From: Candidatus Omnitrophota bacterium
Lineage (GTDB): Bacteria > Omnitrophota > Gorgyraeia > JAHIPI01
Length of the DNA: 36,049 bases
Assembly: GCA_016783745.1 (NCBI GenBank)
Contig: JADHVZ010000021.1
Span: 1-36,049 of the forward strand
Direction of reading: 5' to 3'
Below the pieces are notes generated by a model. The model worked only from the letters and a program-made list of their open reading frames with translations, searched no databases and was not told where the DNA came from. A program made the position numbers and the translations under genes. Below, one piece after another: positions 1 to 5,661 of the stretch (positions within the stretch are counted from its first letter, which is position 1; each line of letters opens with the position of its first letter).

Positions 1-27
1 TACATGCTTATTTCTTTATGATTTTTG

Positions 28-56
28 TTGACTGATATTATTAAAAGTAATACAAT
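28..56 (+). promoter_or_regulatory. Sigma-70-type promoter of subunit gene 1
   Basis: TTGACT at 28-33 and TACAAT at 51-56 are separated by exactly 17 nt. Transcription should start near 63, leaving a leader of about 55 nt before the ATG at 118. Five of six bases match consensus in each box. The same arrangement recurs before subunit genes 2 and 4. Confidence 0.75.
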
Positions 57-62
57 CTAATT

Positions 63-107
63 ATAAATAACATGACTTGTTATTTATTGAGGAGGCCTTT
101 AAAAAGG
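63..107 (+). promoter_or_regulatory. 5' leader of subunit gene 1: stem-loop plus CCTTTAAAAAGG motif
   Basis: A 10-bp AT-rich stem (63-72 with 78-87, loop TGACT) begins at the predicted transcription start. It is followed by the palindrome CCTTTAAAAAGG (96-107), which runs into the Shine-Dalgarno GGAGGAG. The +1 hairpin plus CTTTAAAAAG order is repeated in the leaders of subunit genes 2 and 4 with different stem sequences. It may stabilise the mRNA or be a regulatory element; the function is inferred. Confidence 0.5.
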
Positions 108-117
108 AGGAGACGAG

Positions 118-642
118 ATGAAGAAAGCACTATCGATGATGCTTGCAGTAGCCGTTGTTTTTGGCTTTTCTGTTGCAGCATACGCTGCTGATTTCACGGT
201 CAATGTACCGCTTTCAGTAGCAATTTCCGAGATGTTTGGCTTTACCCTGGATAAATATTCACATGATTTCGGTCTTGTGAATGCGGGAGCAGGAGCTGAA
301 ACAAATATCGGGATATTCTGCCGATCGAATCACGGCGTAGTATGGTACATGGCCATATACGCGGATGAATTCGAAAATGCAGCTGGCGACACCATTGACA
401 GTAATCCTAACTTCTGGATGGCAGCTTGGACATATGCTGATCCAGCAAGCGAGGAGGCAGACGGAACATTCGTATTAGATGACGATCCAGTGCCTACAGT
501 GGAGTCTGATTTTTATCAGTCGACCATAGCTGAGGGTTCGGATGCGTTCATACCGCTAACACTGGGACTCTACCTGTCTGTACCTATGAGCCAGCCGTCG
601 GGTTACTATACCACTAATCTGGTTCTTACAATGCACGAATAA
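118..642 (+). CDS. Secreted fimbrial-subunit-like protein, LTMxE family, gene 1
   Basis: The 174-residue product has a Sec signal peptide (KK, hydrophobic core, cleavage near AYA-AD at about residue 24). The mature protein is beta-rich. It starts with an alternating hydrophobic segment (DFTVNVPLSV) that could act as a donor strand, then has a DFGLV segment, the family signature CRSNHGVVW and the C-terminal strand GYYTTNLVLTMHE. These features recur in the next five genes, although overall identity is low. By analogy with spore coat U and chaperone-usher pilins, I infer an incomplete Ig-like subunit exported to the periplasm and assembled outside the cell. The gene has a strong SD (GGAGGAG), its own promoter and its own terminator, so it is monocistronic. 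I do not recognise a named family. Confidence 0.7.
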   Translation: MKKALSMMLAVAVVFGFSVAAYAADFTVNVPLSVAISEMFGFTLDKYSHDFGLVNAGAGAETNIGIFCRSNHGVVWYMAIYADEFENAAGDTIDSNPNFWMAAWTYADPASEEADGTFVLDDDPVPTVESDFYQSTIAEGSDAFIPLTLGLYLSVPMSQPSGYYTTNLVLTMHE

Positions 643-671
643 TACCCCGAGTACTGTTAGTGGTTGAAGTT

Positions 672-706
672 GGAATGGGGCAAGTAATACTTGCCCCATT
701 CCTTTT
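672..706 (+). terminator. Intrinsic terminator after subunit gene 1
   Basis: A perfect 13-bp stem (672-684 with 690-702), loop TAATA, followed by TTTT. It insulates gene 1 from gene 2, which has its own promoter 40 nt further on. Confidence 0.9.
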
Positions 707-744
707 CCCTAAAAGTTAGGAATCAAAAAAGCTTGATAATTTTC

Positions 745-773
745 TTGACATGATCGCACATTTGTGATAAACT
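745..773 (+). promoter_or_regulatory. Sigma-70-type promoter of subunit genes 2-3
   Basis: Consensus TTGACA at 745-750, a 17-nt spacer and TAAACT at 768-773. The predicted start near 780 places the stem-loop at 781-795 at the very 5' end of the transcript. Confidence 0.8.
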
Positions 774-780
774 TGTAATG

Positions 781-830
781 AGGCCAACAAGGCCTTTTTA
801 TGTTCGCCTTAACTAACGACCTTTAAAAAG
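781..830 (+). promoter_or_regulatory. 5' leader of subunit gene 2: +1 stem-loop and CTTTAAAAAG motif
   Basis: AGGCC-AACAA-GGCCT (781-795) forms a 5-bp hairpin with a following TTTT at the predicted mRNA 5' end. CCTTTAAAAAG lies at 820-830. The rest of the leader, up to AAAGGGGGTGAC before the ATG, is clearly similar to the leader of subunit gene 4. The hairpin plus T-run could be a short attenuator or a 5' stabiliser. Confidence 0.55.
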
Positions 831-891
831 TGTTTAGTGACGACATAAAAACGGAAAAAACGAACAAAAAAAGGAAAAGGGGGTGACAAAG

Positions 892-1410
892 ATGAAAAAG
901 CTAATCACGCTTTGCGTTACCGCGTTATTGGTTGTGGGAGTAAGTGCTGTCAGCTTCGCTGACGTTATTGCCACGTCAAAAGACGTTGTAGCTCATCTTC
1001 CTGTCGACTCTACGTTCGGAATGGAAATTTGGGACACTCAGTTCGACCAGTGGATACCAAATGTTATTTCGGGCGGAGGCGGAACAGGAAGTCTTAACAT
1101 TTTCGCTACATCCAATCATACGATACCGTGGTATATTAACGCGAGTTCCGCGGGATTGGTCGGTGAGTACGAAGCAGTTCCGGACACTCTTCCTGTAGCA
1201 CTAAGCACATTTGACGGAGGTGTTGGTTTAACAGGAACAGTAGTGACGGATCTAGTACTGACAGGTGCAGAACAGTCTGTGTATTCGGCTGGCGCTGGTG
1301 AATATCCTTGCGCGGGTTTGGAGATTGGCGGCGTATTCGCTGTTACATCTCTATCGACCACAAAGCAAGACTTATACACCGGTACTATCACACTTACGAT
1401 GACTGAATAA
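892..1410 (+). CDS. Secreted fimbrial-subunit-like protein, gene 2
   Basis: I place the start at the ATG at 892, not the GTG at 883. The sequence GGGGGTGAC-n3-G-ATGAAAAAG matches subunit gene 4, where only this ATG exists, and leaves a proper SD. The product has about 172 residues with a signal peptide ending near SFA-DV. It carries FGMEIWD, a GGGGTG turn, the signature ATSNHTIPW and the C-terminal strand LYTGTITLTMTE. With gene 3 it forms a distinct subfamily that has FGME-W where genes 4 and 5 have FGNV, and that lacks the IPxENFxW segment. A structural subunit role is inferred from the locus. It is probably well expressed, given its strong promoter and SD and the terminator just after it. 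Confidence 0.7.
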   Translation: MKKLITLCVTALLVVGVSAVSFADVIATSKDVVAHLPVDSTFGMEIWDTQFDQWIPNVISGGGGTGSLNIFATSNHTIPWYINASSAGLVGEYEAVPDTLPVALSTFDGGVGLTGTVVTDLVLTGAEQSVYSAGAGEYPCAGLEIGGVFAVTSLSTTKQDLYTGTITLTMTE

Positions 1411-1458
1411 TTCAGACATCATGAGCTAGTGGTGGTATGATGAGTAAAGACTTACGAG

Positions 1459-1497
1459 GCCTCGGGCGTCTTTCAACGTCGTCCGGGGCTTTGTTTT
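1459..1497 (+). terminator. Terminator between subunit genes 2 and 3, possibly partial
   Basis: GCCTCGGGCG (1459-1468) pairs with CGTCCGGGGC (1480-1489) over 10 positions with two G-T wobbles, followed by TTTGTTTT. The SD of gene 3 (AAAGGAAGG, 1498-1506) abuts the T-tract, and I see no promoter between. Gene 3 is therefore probably expressed by read-through, giving a minor subunit. Confidence 0.75.
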
Positions 1498-1511
1498 AAA
1501 GGAAGGACAAG

Positions 1512-2030
1512 ATGAGGGCGAATATCATACAGGCAGCGATTACGCTTATTCTTATAATCAGCTGTTCGCGTGTTTACGGGGATAACGTTGCGCATGATAA
1601 GGAAGTAAACATTCGATTTGCCGTAGATTCACAGTTCGGGATGGAGTTCTGGGAAGATGAGCTGGACCAGCAACTTCCACATGTTGTACCCGGAGGTAAT
1701 TCATCCGGAAACATACATTTATTTGCTTCATCAAATCATACACTGCCATGGACTGTCAAAGCCAGTTCTGCTGGTTTAAAAGGAGAGAATAATGGCAGTA
1801 GAGATGTTATCCCGGTTAAGATGAGCACATTTATAAGCGAGTCTGATCTTAAAGGAATCTTTGTACAAAATATAGAGCTCAATGAGCAACCTCAGACAAT
1901 CTATACCTCAGGCGAGGGCGAATCCCCATGTAGTGATCTTCCGATCGGATGCTCTTTTTTTATTGAAACAAGCAATACCACCAAAGAAGGCGTCTATAGC
2001 GGCTCCATAGTTCTTACCCTCACAGAATAG
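1512..2030 (+). CDS. Secreted fimbrial-subunit-like protein, gene 3 (paralogue of gene 2)
   Basis: The 172-residue product has a signal peptide (hydrophobic core to about residue 23, ending near VYG-DN). It aligns end to end with gene 2: VDSxFGMExW, the signature ASSNHTLPW, then ASSAGLxGE, a late CSDLPIG segment matching CAGLEIG, and the C-terminal strand VYSGSIVLTLTE. It is thus a tandem duplication that has diverged well beyond the signal region. It lies directly downstream of an intrinsic terminator without its own visible promoter, so it is likely a low-copy variant subunit. The function is inferred from the family and position. Confidence 0.65.
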   Translation: MRANIIQAAITLILIISCSRVYGDNVAHDKEVNIRFAVDSQFGMEFWEDELDQQLPHVVPGGNSSGNIHLFASSNHTLPWTVKASSAGLKGENNGSRDVIPVKMSTFISESDLKGIFVQNIELNEQPQTIYTSGEGESPCSDLPIGCSFFIETSNTTKEGVYSGSIVLTLTE

Positions 2031-2077
2031 CTATTTCATTCCGCTTGTTAAGTGTTAAAAAAGTAAGTATTATTTAG

Positions 2078-2106
2078 TTGACATTCTCGTATCTATGTGG
2101 TATAAT
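2078..2106 (+). promoter_or_regulatory. Perfect consensus sigma-70 promoter of subunit gene 4
   Basis: TTGACA (2078-2083), 17 nt, TATAAT (2101-2106): twelve of twelve bases match consensus at optimal spacing, the strongest promoter in the window. It suggests that gene 4 encodes the major subunit. Confidence 0.88.
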
Positions 2107-2113
2107 TCTTATG

Positions 2114-2167
2114 AAGACCAGAAAGAAGGTCTTTTTTAACTCACCAATAATAAAGGTCTTTAAAAAG
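2114..2167 (+). promoter_or_regulatory. 5' leader of subunit gene 4: +1 stem-loop and CTTTAAAAAG motif
   Basis: AAGACC (2114-2119) pairs with GGTCTT (2128-2133) around an 8-nt loop, followed by a T-run, at the predicted transcription start. CTTTAAAAAG lies at 2158-2167. An ACCGGAAAAAG stretch and AAAGGGGGTGAC follow, matching the leader of gene 2. The stem is conserved as a structure, while its sequence differs from those of genes 1 and 2. Confidence 0.55.
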
Positions 2168-2206
2168 AGTTAAAAAACCGGAAAAAGAAAAAAGGGGGTG
2201 ACCTAG

Positions 2207-2722
2207 ATGAAAAAGCTAATCGCAATAACCATTGTGTTAGTGATGGCTTGTGGGGTTGCATACGCACAAGCGACAGACTCGGAAAATATTGCCACATCGG
2301 TCAATATTACTTCAGAGTTCTCTATTGACATTAGTGCCGCAGTTGCTGATTTTGGCAATGTTGCACAGGGGGCTTCTGCCGCAGCCGGCGTTACTATAGG
2401 AGTGACTTGTTACGCTAACACAGGTAACAGCTGGACAGTCAATGTAGCTGGTGGTGCACTGCTGCACACAGATGCGGTAACAACCATACCAAGTGACCCA
2501 AATCTAAAGCTTTACGGATTTAAAACGGCCGGAGATGGCTCAGTGTCGCTTCCGTATACGACAGCTCAAGCGCTGCCGTCAGTAGCAGCTAACATTTATG
2601 CTTCTGCTGCCGATGATACAGGCCAGGATACGTTTAACCTGGAGATACCGGCAATGACAGTTCCTGCTGACCAGAAAGCAGGTGCATATAGCACGACTGT
2701 TACATTAACAATGACCGAGTAA
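2207..2722 (+). CDS. Secreted fimbrial-subunit-like protein, gene 4 (candidate major subunit)
   Basis: The 171-residue product has a signal peptide ending near AYA-QA. The mature part begins with an alternating segment (ATSVNITSEFSIDI), a plausible donor strand, followed by DFGNVAQG, the signature CYANTGNSW, the segment IPSDPNLKLYGF, and the C-terminal strand GAYSTTVTLTMTE. This C-terminus resembles the last strand of spore coat U and pilin domains, except that the chain ends in Glu. The mature protein is rich in Ala, Thr, Ser and Val, like major pilins. The perfect promoter and AAGGGGGTG SD predict the highest expression in the locus. The role as shaft subunit is inferred. Confidence 0.7.
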   Translation: MKKLIAITIVLVMACGVAYAQATDSENIATSVNITSEFSIDISAAVADFGNVAQGASAAAGVTIGVTCYANTGNSWTVNVAGGALLHTDAVTTIPSDPNLKLYGFKTAGDGSVSLPYTTAQALPSVAANIYASAADDTGQDTFNLEIPAMTVPADQKAGAYSTTVTLTMTE

Positions 2723-2780
2723 TAGATCTGCTGCACAGCAATTGCTTTTTGAAAACTAAAAACTGAATATCGACCTCAAA

Positions 2781-2882
2781 CTGGCACCAGTTCTAACGAA
2801 CTGTGCTGGATTTACCCCGTTAGAAAGCTTACAAAAAGCAGGTTCCTATACTGGGACCGTTTCTATCGGGGTAATTTTTTTT
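2781..2882 (+). terminator. Attenuator-like terminator between subunit genes 4 and 5
   Basis: Three hairpins can be drawn. A 12-bp stem with one bulge (2781-2793 with 2798-2809) has TAAC as its loop. An alternative 8-bp pairing joins TTCTAACG (2791-2798) to CGTTAGAA (2818-2825). A long terminator stem (2812-2826 with 2860-2874, one mismatch) encloses an inner hairpin GGTTCC/GGGACC and is followed by eight T. The second pairing competes with both the first and the terminator, which is the logic of an attenuator. It could also be a large but constitutive terminator of gene 4. No known riboswitch family is recognised. Confidence 0.7.
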
Positions 2883-2899
2883 GTCTCATCTAAGGCCTC

Positions 2900-2927
2900 T
2901 TGACAAAAGATTATATTATGGTAAACT
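2900..2927 (+). promoter_or_regulatory. Promoter of the subunit 5-6-chaperone-OM protein operon
   Basis: TTGACA (2900-2905), 16-nt spacer, TAAACT (2922-2927). The predicted start near 2934 gives a leader of about 58 nt to the ATG at 2992. It lies just downstream of the terminator, so genes 5-8 can be transcribed separately from the subunit cassettes. Unlike those, this leader lacks the CTTTAAAAAG motif. Confidence 0.7.
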
Positions 2928-2991
2928 TATACTTAGGCAAATAATTAAGAGATAACTATATAGAGTTGAAAGTTAAAAAAGGGAGATAATT

Positions 2992-3969
2992 ATGATGAAC
3001 GCAAAAACATTGCGAAAGGGGTTGTTTTGTCTCTATTTGATGCTATGCCTCGGAACCTGTAAAATAGCGTATTCTCAAAGCCAGATTATAGAAAATGCCA
3101 CAGCGACAGTCATGATCAACTCAATATTTACGATGACTATAAGCCAACCGAGCCTCAATTTTGGAAATGTTAACCCTGGACCGGCTACGACACCCACCCG
3201 GGAATTTTACGTTTTTAGCGAAAGTAATAATAATAACCTGTGGGAGTTGAGTATCAGCCTTATGGCTCCGCTGACATCAGATACGTCTACTATCCCTAAT
3301 GAAAATTTCAACTGGTGGGGATGGAGTACAAACGGAAGCGGGACATGGGATGGAGGCGACGGCAACCTTGATACCATATCCCACACTTTTTATTCAGCGG
3401 ATAACGATGAGTGGATAACTTCCGCCCCGATCCAGCAAAGCCTGCAGTTCAACGTGGATATCCCCGACGGTCAGGTTGTCGGAGTATATACTACATCTCT
3501 CATTTTAAAAATGAGAGATACTGTGACATATCAGGAAATCGAGGAGATCATTTACGTGACCGTTGGCGTAAATCCAAGCTTTACTTTTTCTGTGCACCCT
3601 CCAAGCCTGGATTTTTCCTCTACTTTGCCGGGAAACACAACCGAAACAAAAACCCTATATCTATCATGCTCTACCAATAATAATACTTCGTGGAGTTTGA
3701 ATATGAGAGTTATATCTGAGCTGACTTCCGGGACATATACTATCCCGAACGAGGCCTTCAAATGGAACGGAAGCTCACAAGGGACAGGGATATTCTATCC
3801 CGGAACAGGATTAGTAAGTACAACGGCATTTACTTTCTATGATGCCGCGCTTGAGGAATACGTGACATCCGCCCCCATAGAGCTATTGCTTAATTATTAC
3901 GTAGAAGTGCCTCAAAACCAGGTCGCGGGATCTTATACGACAACAGTCGTGATGACGATGACCGAATGA
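2992..3969 (+). CDS. Two-domain fimbrial-subunit-like protein, gene 5
   Basis: The 325-residue product has a signal peptide (to about residue 28, AYS-QS) and two tandem copies of the subunit domain. Domain 1 (about 32-178) has an alternating N-terminal strand, FGNVNPG, signature SESNNNNLW, IPNENFNWWGW and a strand GVYTTSLILKM. Domain 2 (about 185-325) has VTVGVNPSFTFSV, DFSSTLPG, CSTNNNTSW, IPNEAFKW and the terminal GSYTTTVVMTMTE. Domain 1 lacks the Thr-Glu ending and runs into the strand that opens domain 2, so domain 2 may supply the donor strand in cis. It is the first gene of the operon carrying the chaperone and OM protein, which suggests a basal or linker subunit. That role is inference. 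Confidence 0.7.
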   Translation: MMNAKTLRKGLFCLYLMLCLGTCKIAYSQSQIIENATATVMINSIFTMTISQPSLNFGNVNPGPATTPTREFYVFSESNNNNLWELSISLMAPLTSDTSTIPNENFNWWGWSTNGSGTWDGGDGNLDTISHTFYSADNDEWITSAPIQQSLQFNVDIPDGQVVGVYTTSLILKMRDTVTYQEIEEIIYVTVGVNPSFTFSVHPPSLDFSSTLPGNTTETKTLYLSCSTNNNTSWSLNMRVISELTSGTYTIPNEAFKWNGSSQGTGIFYPGTGLVSTTAFTFYDAALEEYVTSAPIELLLNYYVEVPQNQVAGSYTTTVVMTMTE

Positions 3970-3997
3970 CGAAGATGTAATTCTTTTAGGAGGAGCT

Positions 3998-4483
3998 ATG
4001 GAAAAAAAAGTATGTGTTATTTTGATCGCTATTATCATCGGCTTTTTATATCCGCGAGCAGCAGAAGCTATTTTTACCCTTGAGCTCAATCTGACTACTG
4101 TCAGTTTTGACAATATGAATAGCGGCCCTGCCGGCAGCTACAGGGATGATGTCCCTCCCCAGGGGCTAGAAGTGGTCTGCGCGAGCGATCAAGGCAATGT
4201 CTGGTCGCTGCTTATAAGAAATGACCTTCCGCTCACAAATACCGCGAATCCCGCTTCTGCGATACCGGATGAAAATTTTAAGTGGTATGGAGTGAGCACA
4301 AGCGATCCCACTAATGCGACACTTGTGACTATACGGGAGGATTTTAGCGTTGAGAAAACAGTATATGCCGGGGCTGCAGCCGAAACCAATACTACTCTAA
4401 TGATGAAATTTGAATTGACCGTGCCTCCTCTCATGCAATCAGGGGAATATACGTCAAATATAGTGTTCACATTGACCGAATAA
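3998..4483 (+). CDS. Fimbrial-subunit-like protein lacking the N-terminal extension, gene 6
   Basis: The 161-residue product has a signal peptide (MEKK start, core to about residue 24, AEA-IF). The mature chain starts almost directly with the first domain strand (IFTLELNLTTVSFDN), so the 10-15-residue alternating extension seen in genes 1, 4 and 5 is missing. It keeps the signature CASDQGNVW, IPDENFKWYG and the terminal GEYTSNIVFTLTE. In chaperone-usher pili the subunit without an N-terminal extension sits at the tip or ends the chain, and I propose the same here. SD AGGAGGAG, 28 nt after gene 5 and 15 nt before the chaperone-like gene, hence translationally linked. Confidence 0.65.
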   Translation: MEKKVCVILIAIIIGFLYPRAAEAIFTLELNLTTVSFDNMNSGPAGSYRDDVPPQGLEVVCASDQGNVWSLLIRNDLPLTNTANPASAIPDENFKWYGVSTSDPTNATLVTIREDFSVEKTVYAGAAAETNTTLMMKFELTVPPLMQSGEYTSNIVFTLTE

Positions 4484-4498
4484 AAAAAGGAGAATGCA

Positions 4499-5599
4499 AT
4501 GAAAAAATATACGCTATTATTTATTGTGCTAAGCCTGTGTTTTTTATTTTTTGAATCGGATGCTTCCGGTTTCGCGTTAAACATCAGCCCCCCTAGTTTT
4601 CATGTCAGCGTGAATCCGGGTGAGTCCGCAAGCGGGGCAATAACCGTTCATAATAGAGGCGAGGGTGAGATCGGAATTTTAGTCTATACCCAGGACTGGG
4701 TCTATAATCCGGACGGGAGTAAGACGTTTCATGCCGCCGGCACCACACCGCTTTCCTGCGCTAAATGGATACGTCTTTTTCCTAAAAAGTTTAAGCTGGA
4801 AGCGGGAGGGCAGATGGCGGTTCAGTACACGGTAACCTTGCCCGAAGATGCCAAGGGCGGATATTACGCCGTTATATTTTTTGAATCAGTTTCGCCAGGC
4901 GCGGATGACAAGGATCAGGGTATGATGGTGCGCTTTGCGGGACGGCTGGGAACTATCGTATATTTAGAGACTGAAGGAAAAAGCACTGCAAGCGGAGTCG
5001 TTGAATCCTTCACGGTAACACCGCCGCGGTCAGATAAGCCGCTTGAAATGGTTTTATCGTTCAAAAACACGGGAAACGTATATATCGGCGCCGAGGGGAC
5101 GTTAAACATTATTGACGCGGATGGAAACGTCTACGCTAAACAGATATTTGACCCTATAAATACCCTGCCCGGAGAAACAAGAGAGGCGAAGACAGAATGG
5201 CTCGGTGAGCTTGATGAAGGGACTTATTATGTAATAGTCACTCTTGATATAGGGATCGATGAACCTATTGTCGAGGAGAAGGAAATAGTGATCTCATCCG
5301 GAGGGATCATAGAATCGGTATCGATAGATACATCTTCCGGAGTCCCGTCTTTTTCTGTCGCGGTAAAGAACACCGGGCAGCTGAATATAGATGTCGGCGG
5401 TTCTATCGAAATACTCAAAGCCGACGGCGGACCGGCGGCAAGCTTGACACTCAAAAAAACACTGATAGCTCCGGGGAAAATGCGGGAACTTAAAGCCGAT
5501 CTCGATGAAAAGCTGCCGCAAGGATCATATAAGGCAAAGGCCGTTATTTCCATCGGCGATAGAGAACTTACTAAAGAGGAGACATTTACCGTAAAATAA
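4499..5599 (+). CDS. PapD/DUF916-like periplasmic chaperone candidate with three Ig-like domains
   Basis: The 366-residue product has a signal peptide (to about residue 24, ASG-FA). Domain 1 (25-135) has NISPPSFHVSVNPGE, a turn with NRGEGE, WIRLFPKKFKLEAGG and a final GGYYAVIFFES strand. This matches the strand order of the N-terminal domain of fimbrial chaperones and of DUF916 proteins. Domains 2 (about 155-250) and 3 (about 260-366) are repeats of one another (SFKNTGNVYIGAEG versus AVKNTGQLNIDVGG). Classical chaperones have two domains and about 230 residues, so this one is long. I see no clear counterpart of the PapD Arg8, though by-eye alignment is weak. Its place between the subunits and the large OM protein supports a chaperone role. 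Alternatively it could be an OM or wall anchor. SD AAGGAG. Confidence 0.6.
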   Translation: MKKYTLLFIVLSLCFLFFESDASGFALNISPPSFHVSVNPGESASGAITVHNRGEGEIGILVYTQDWVYNPDGSKTFHAAGTTPLSCAKWIRLFPKKFKLEAGGQMAVQYTVTLPEDAKGGYYAVIFFESVSPGADDKDQGMMVRFAGRLGTIVYLETEGKSTASGVVESFTVTPPRSDKPLEMVLSFKNTGNVYIGAEGTLNIIDADGNVYAKQIFDPINTLPGETREAKTEWLGELDEGTYYVIVTLDIGIDEPIVEEKEIVISSGGIIESVSIDTSSGVPSFSVAVKNTGQLNIDVGGSIEILKADGGPAASLTLKKTLIAPGKMRELKADLDEKLPQGSYKAKAVISIGDRELTKEETFTVK

Positions 5600-5661
5600 A
5601 ACCACACGCCGGCCGCCATAATATTATAATTTTCTCGATCAGCGCGAGGGAATAGTTGGGA

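Noticed and set aside
1116-1391. 91-codon minus-strand frame inside subunit gene 2
   Set aside because: It is fully covered by a real exported protein on the plus strand and has no promoter, SD or recognisable domain.
2111-2173. Short ORF (20 codons) in the leader of subunit gene 4, possible leader peptide
   Set aside because: Its ATG lies only 4 nt after the -10 box, before or at the transcription start, and has no SD. The matching leader of gene 2 holds an unrelated 8-codon frame (800-826).
2728-2750. Possible terminator directly after subunit gene 4 (AGCAATTGCT followed by T)
   Set aside because: The pairing is a perfect palindrome without a loop, and the alternative stem is 4 bp. The strong terminator at 2812-2882 is sufficient.
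2794-2826. TCTAAC...GTTAGA inverted repeat resembling an integron attC site
   Set aside because: attC sites span about 57 nt or more with L boxes and an unpaired base. Here the arms are 33 nt apart, no integrase or repeated cassette ends are visible, and the sequence fits competing RNA hairpins better.
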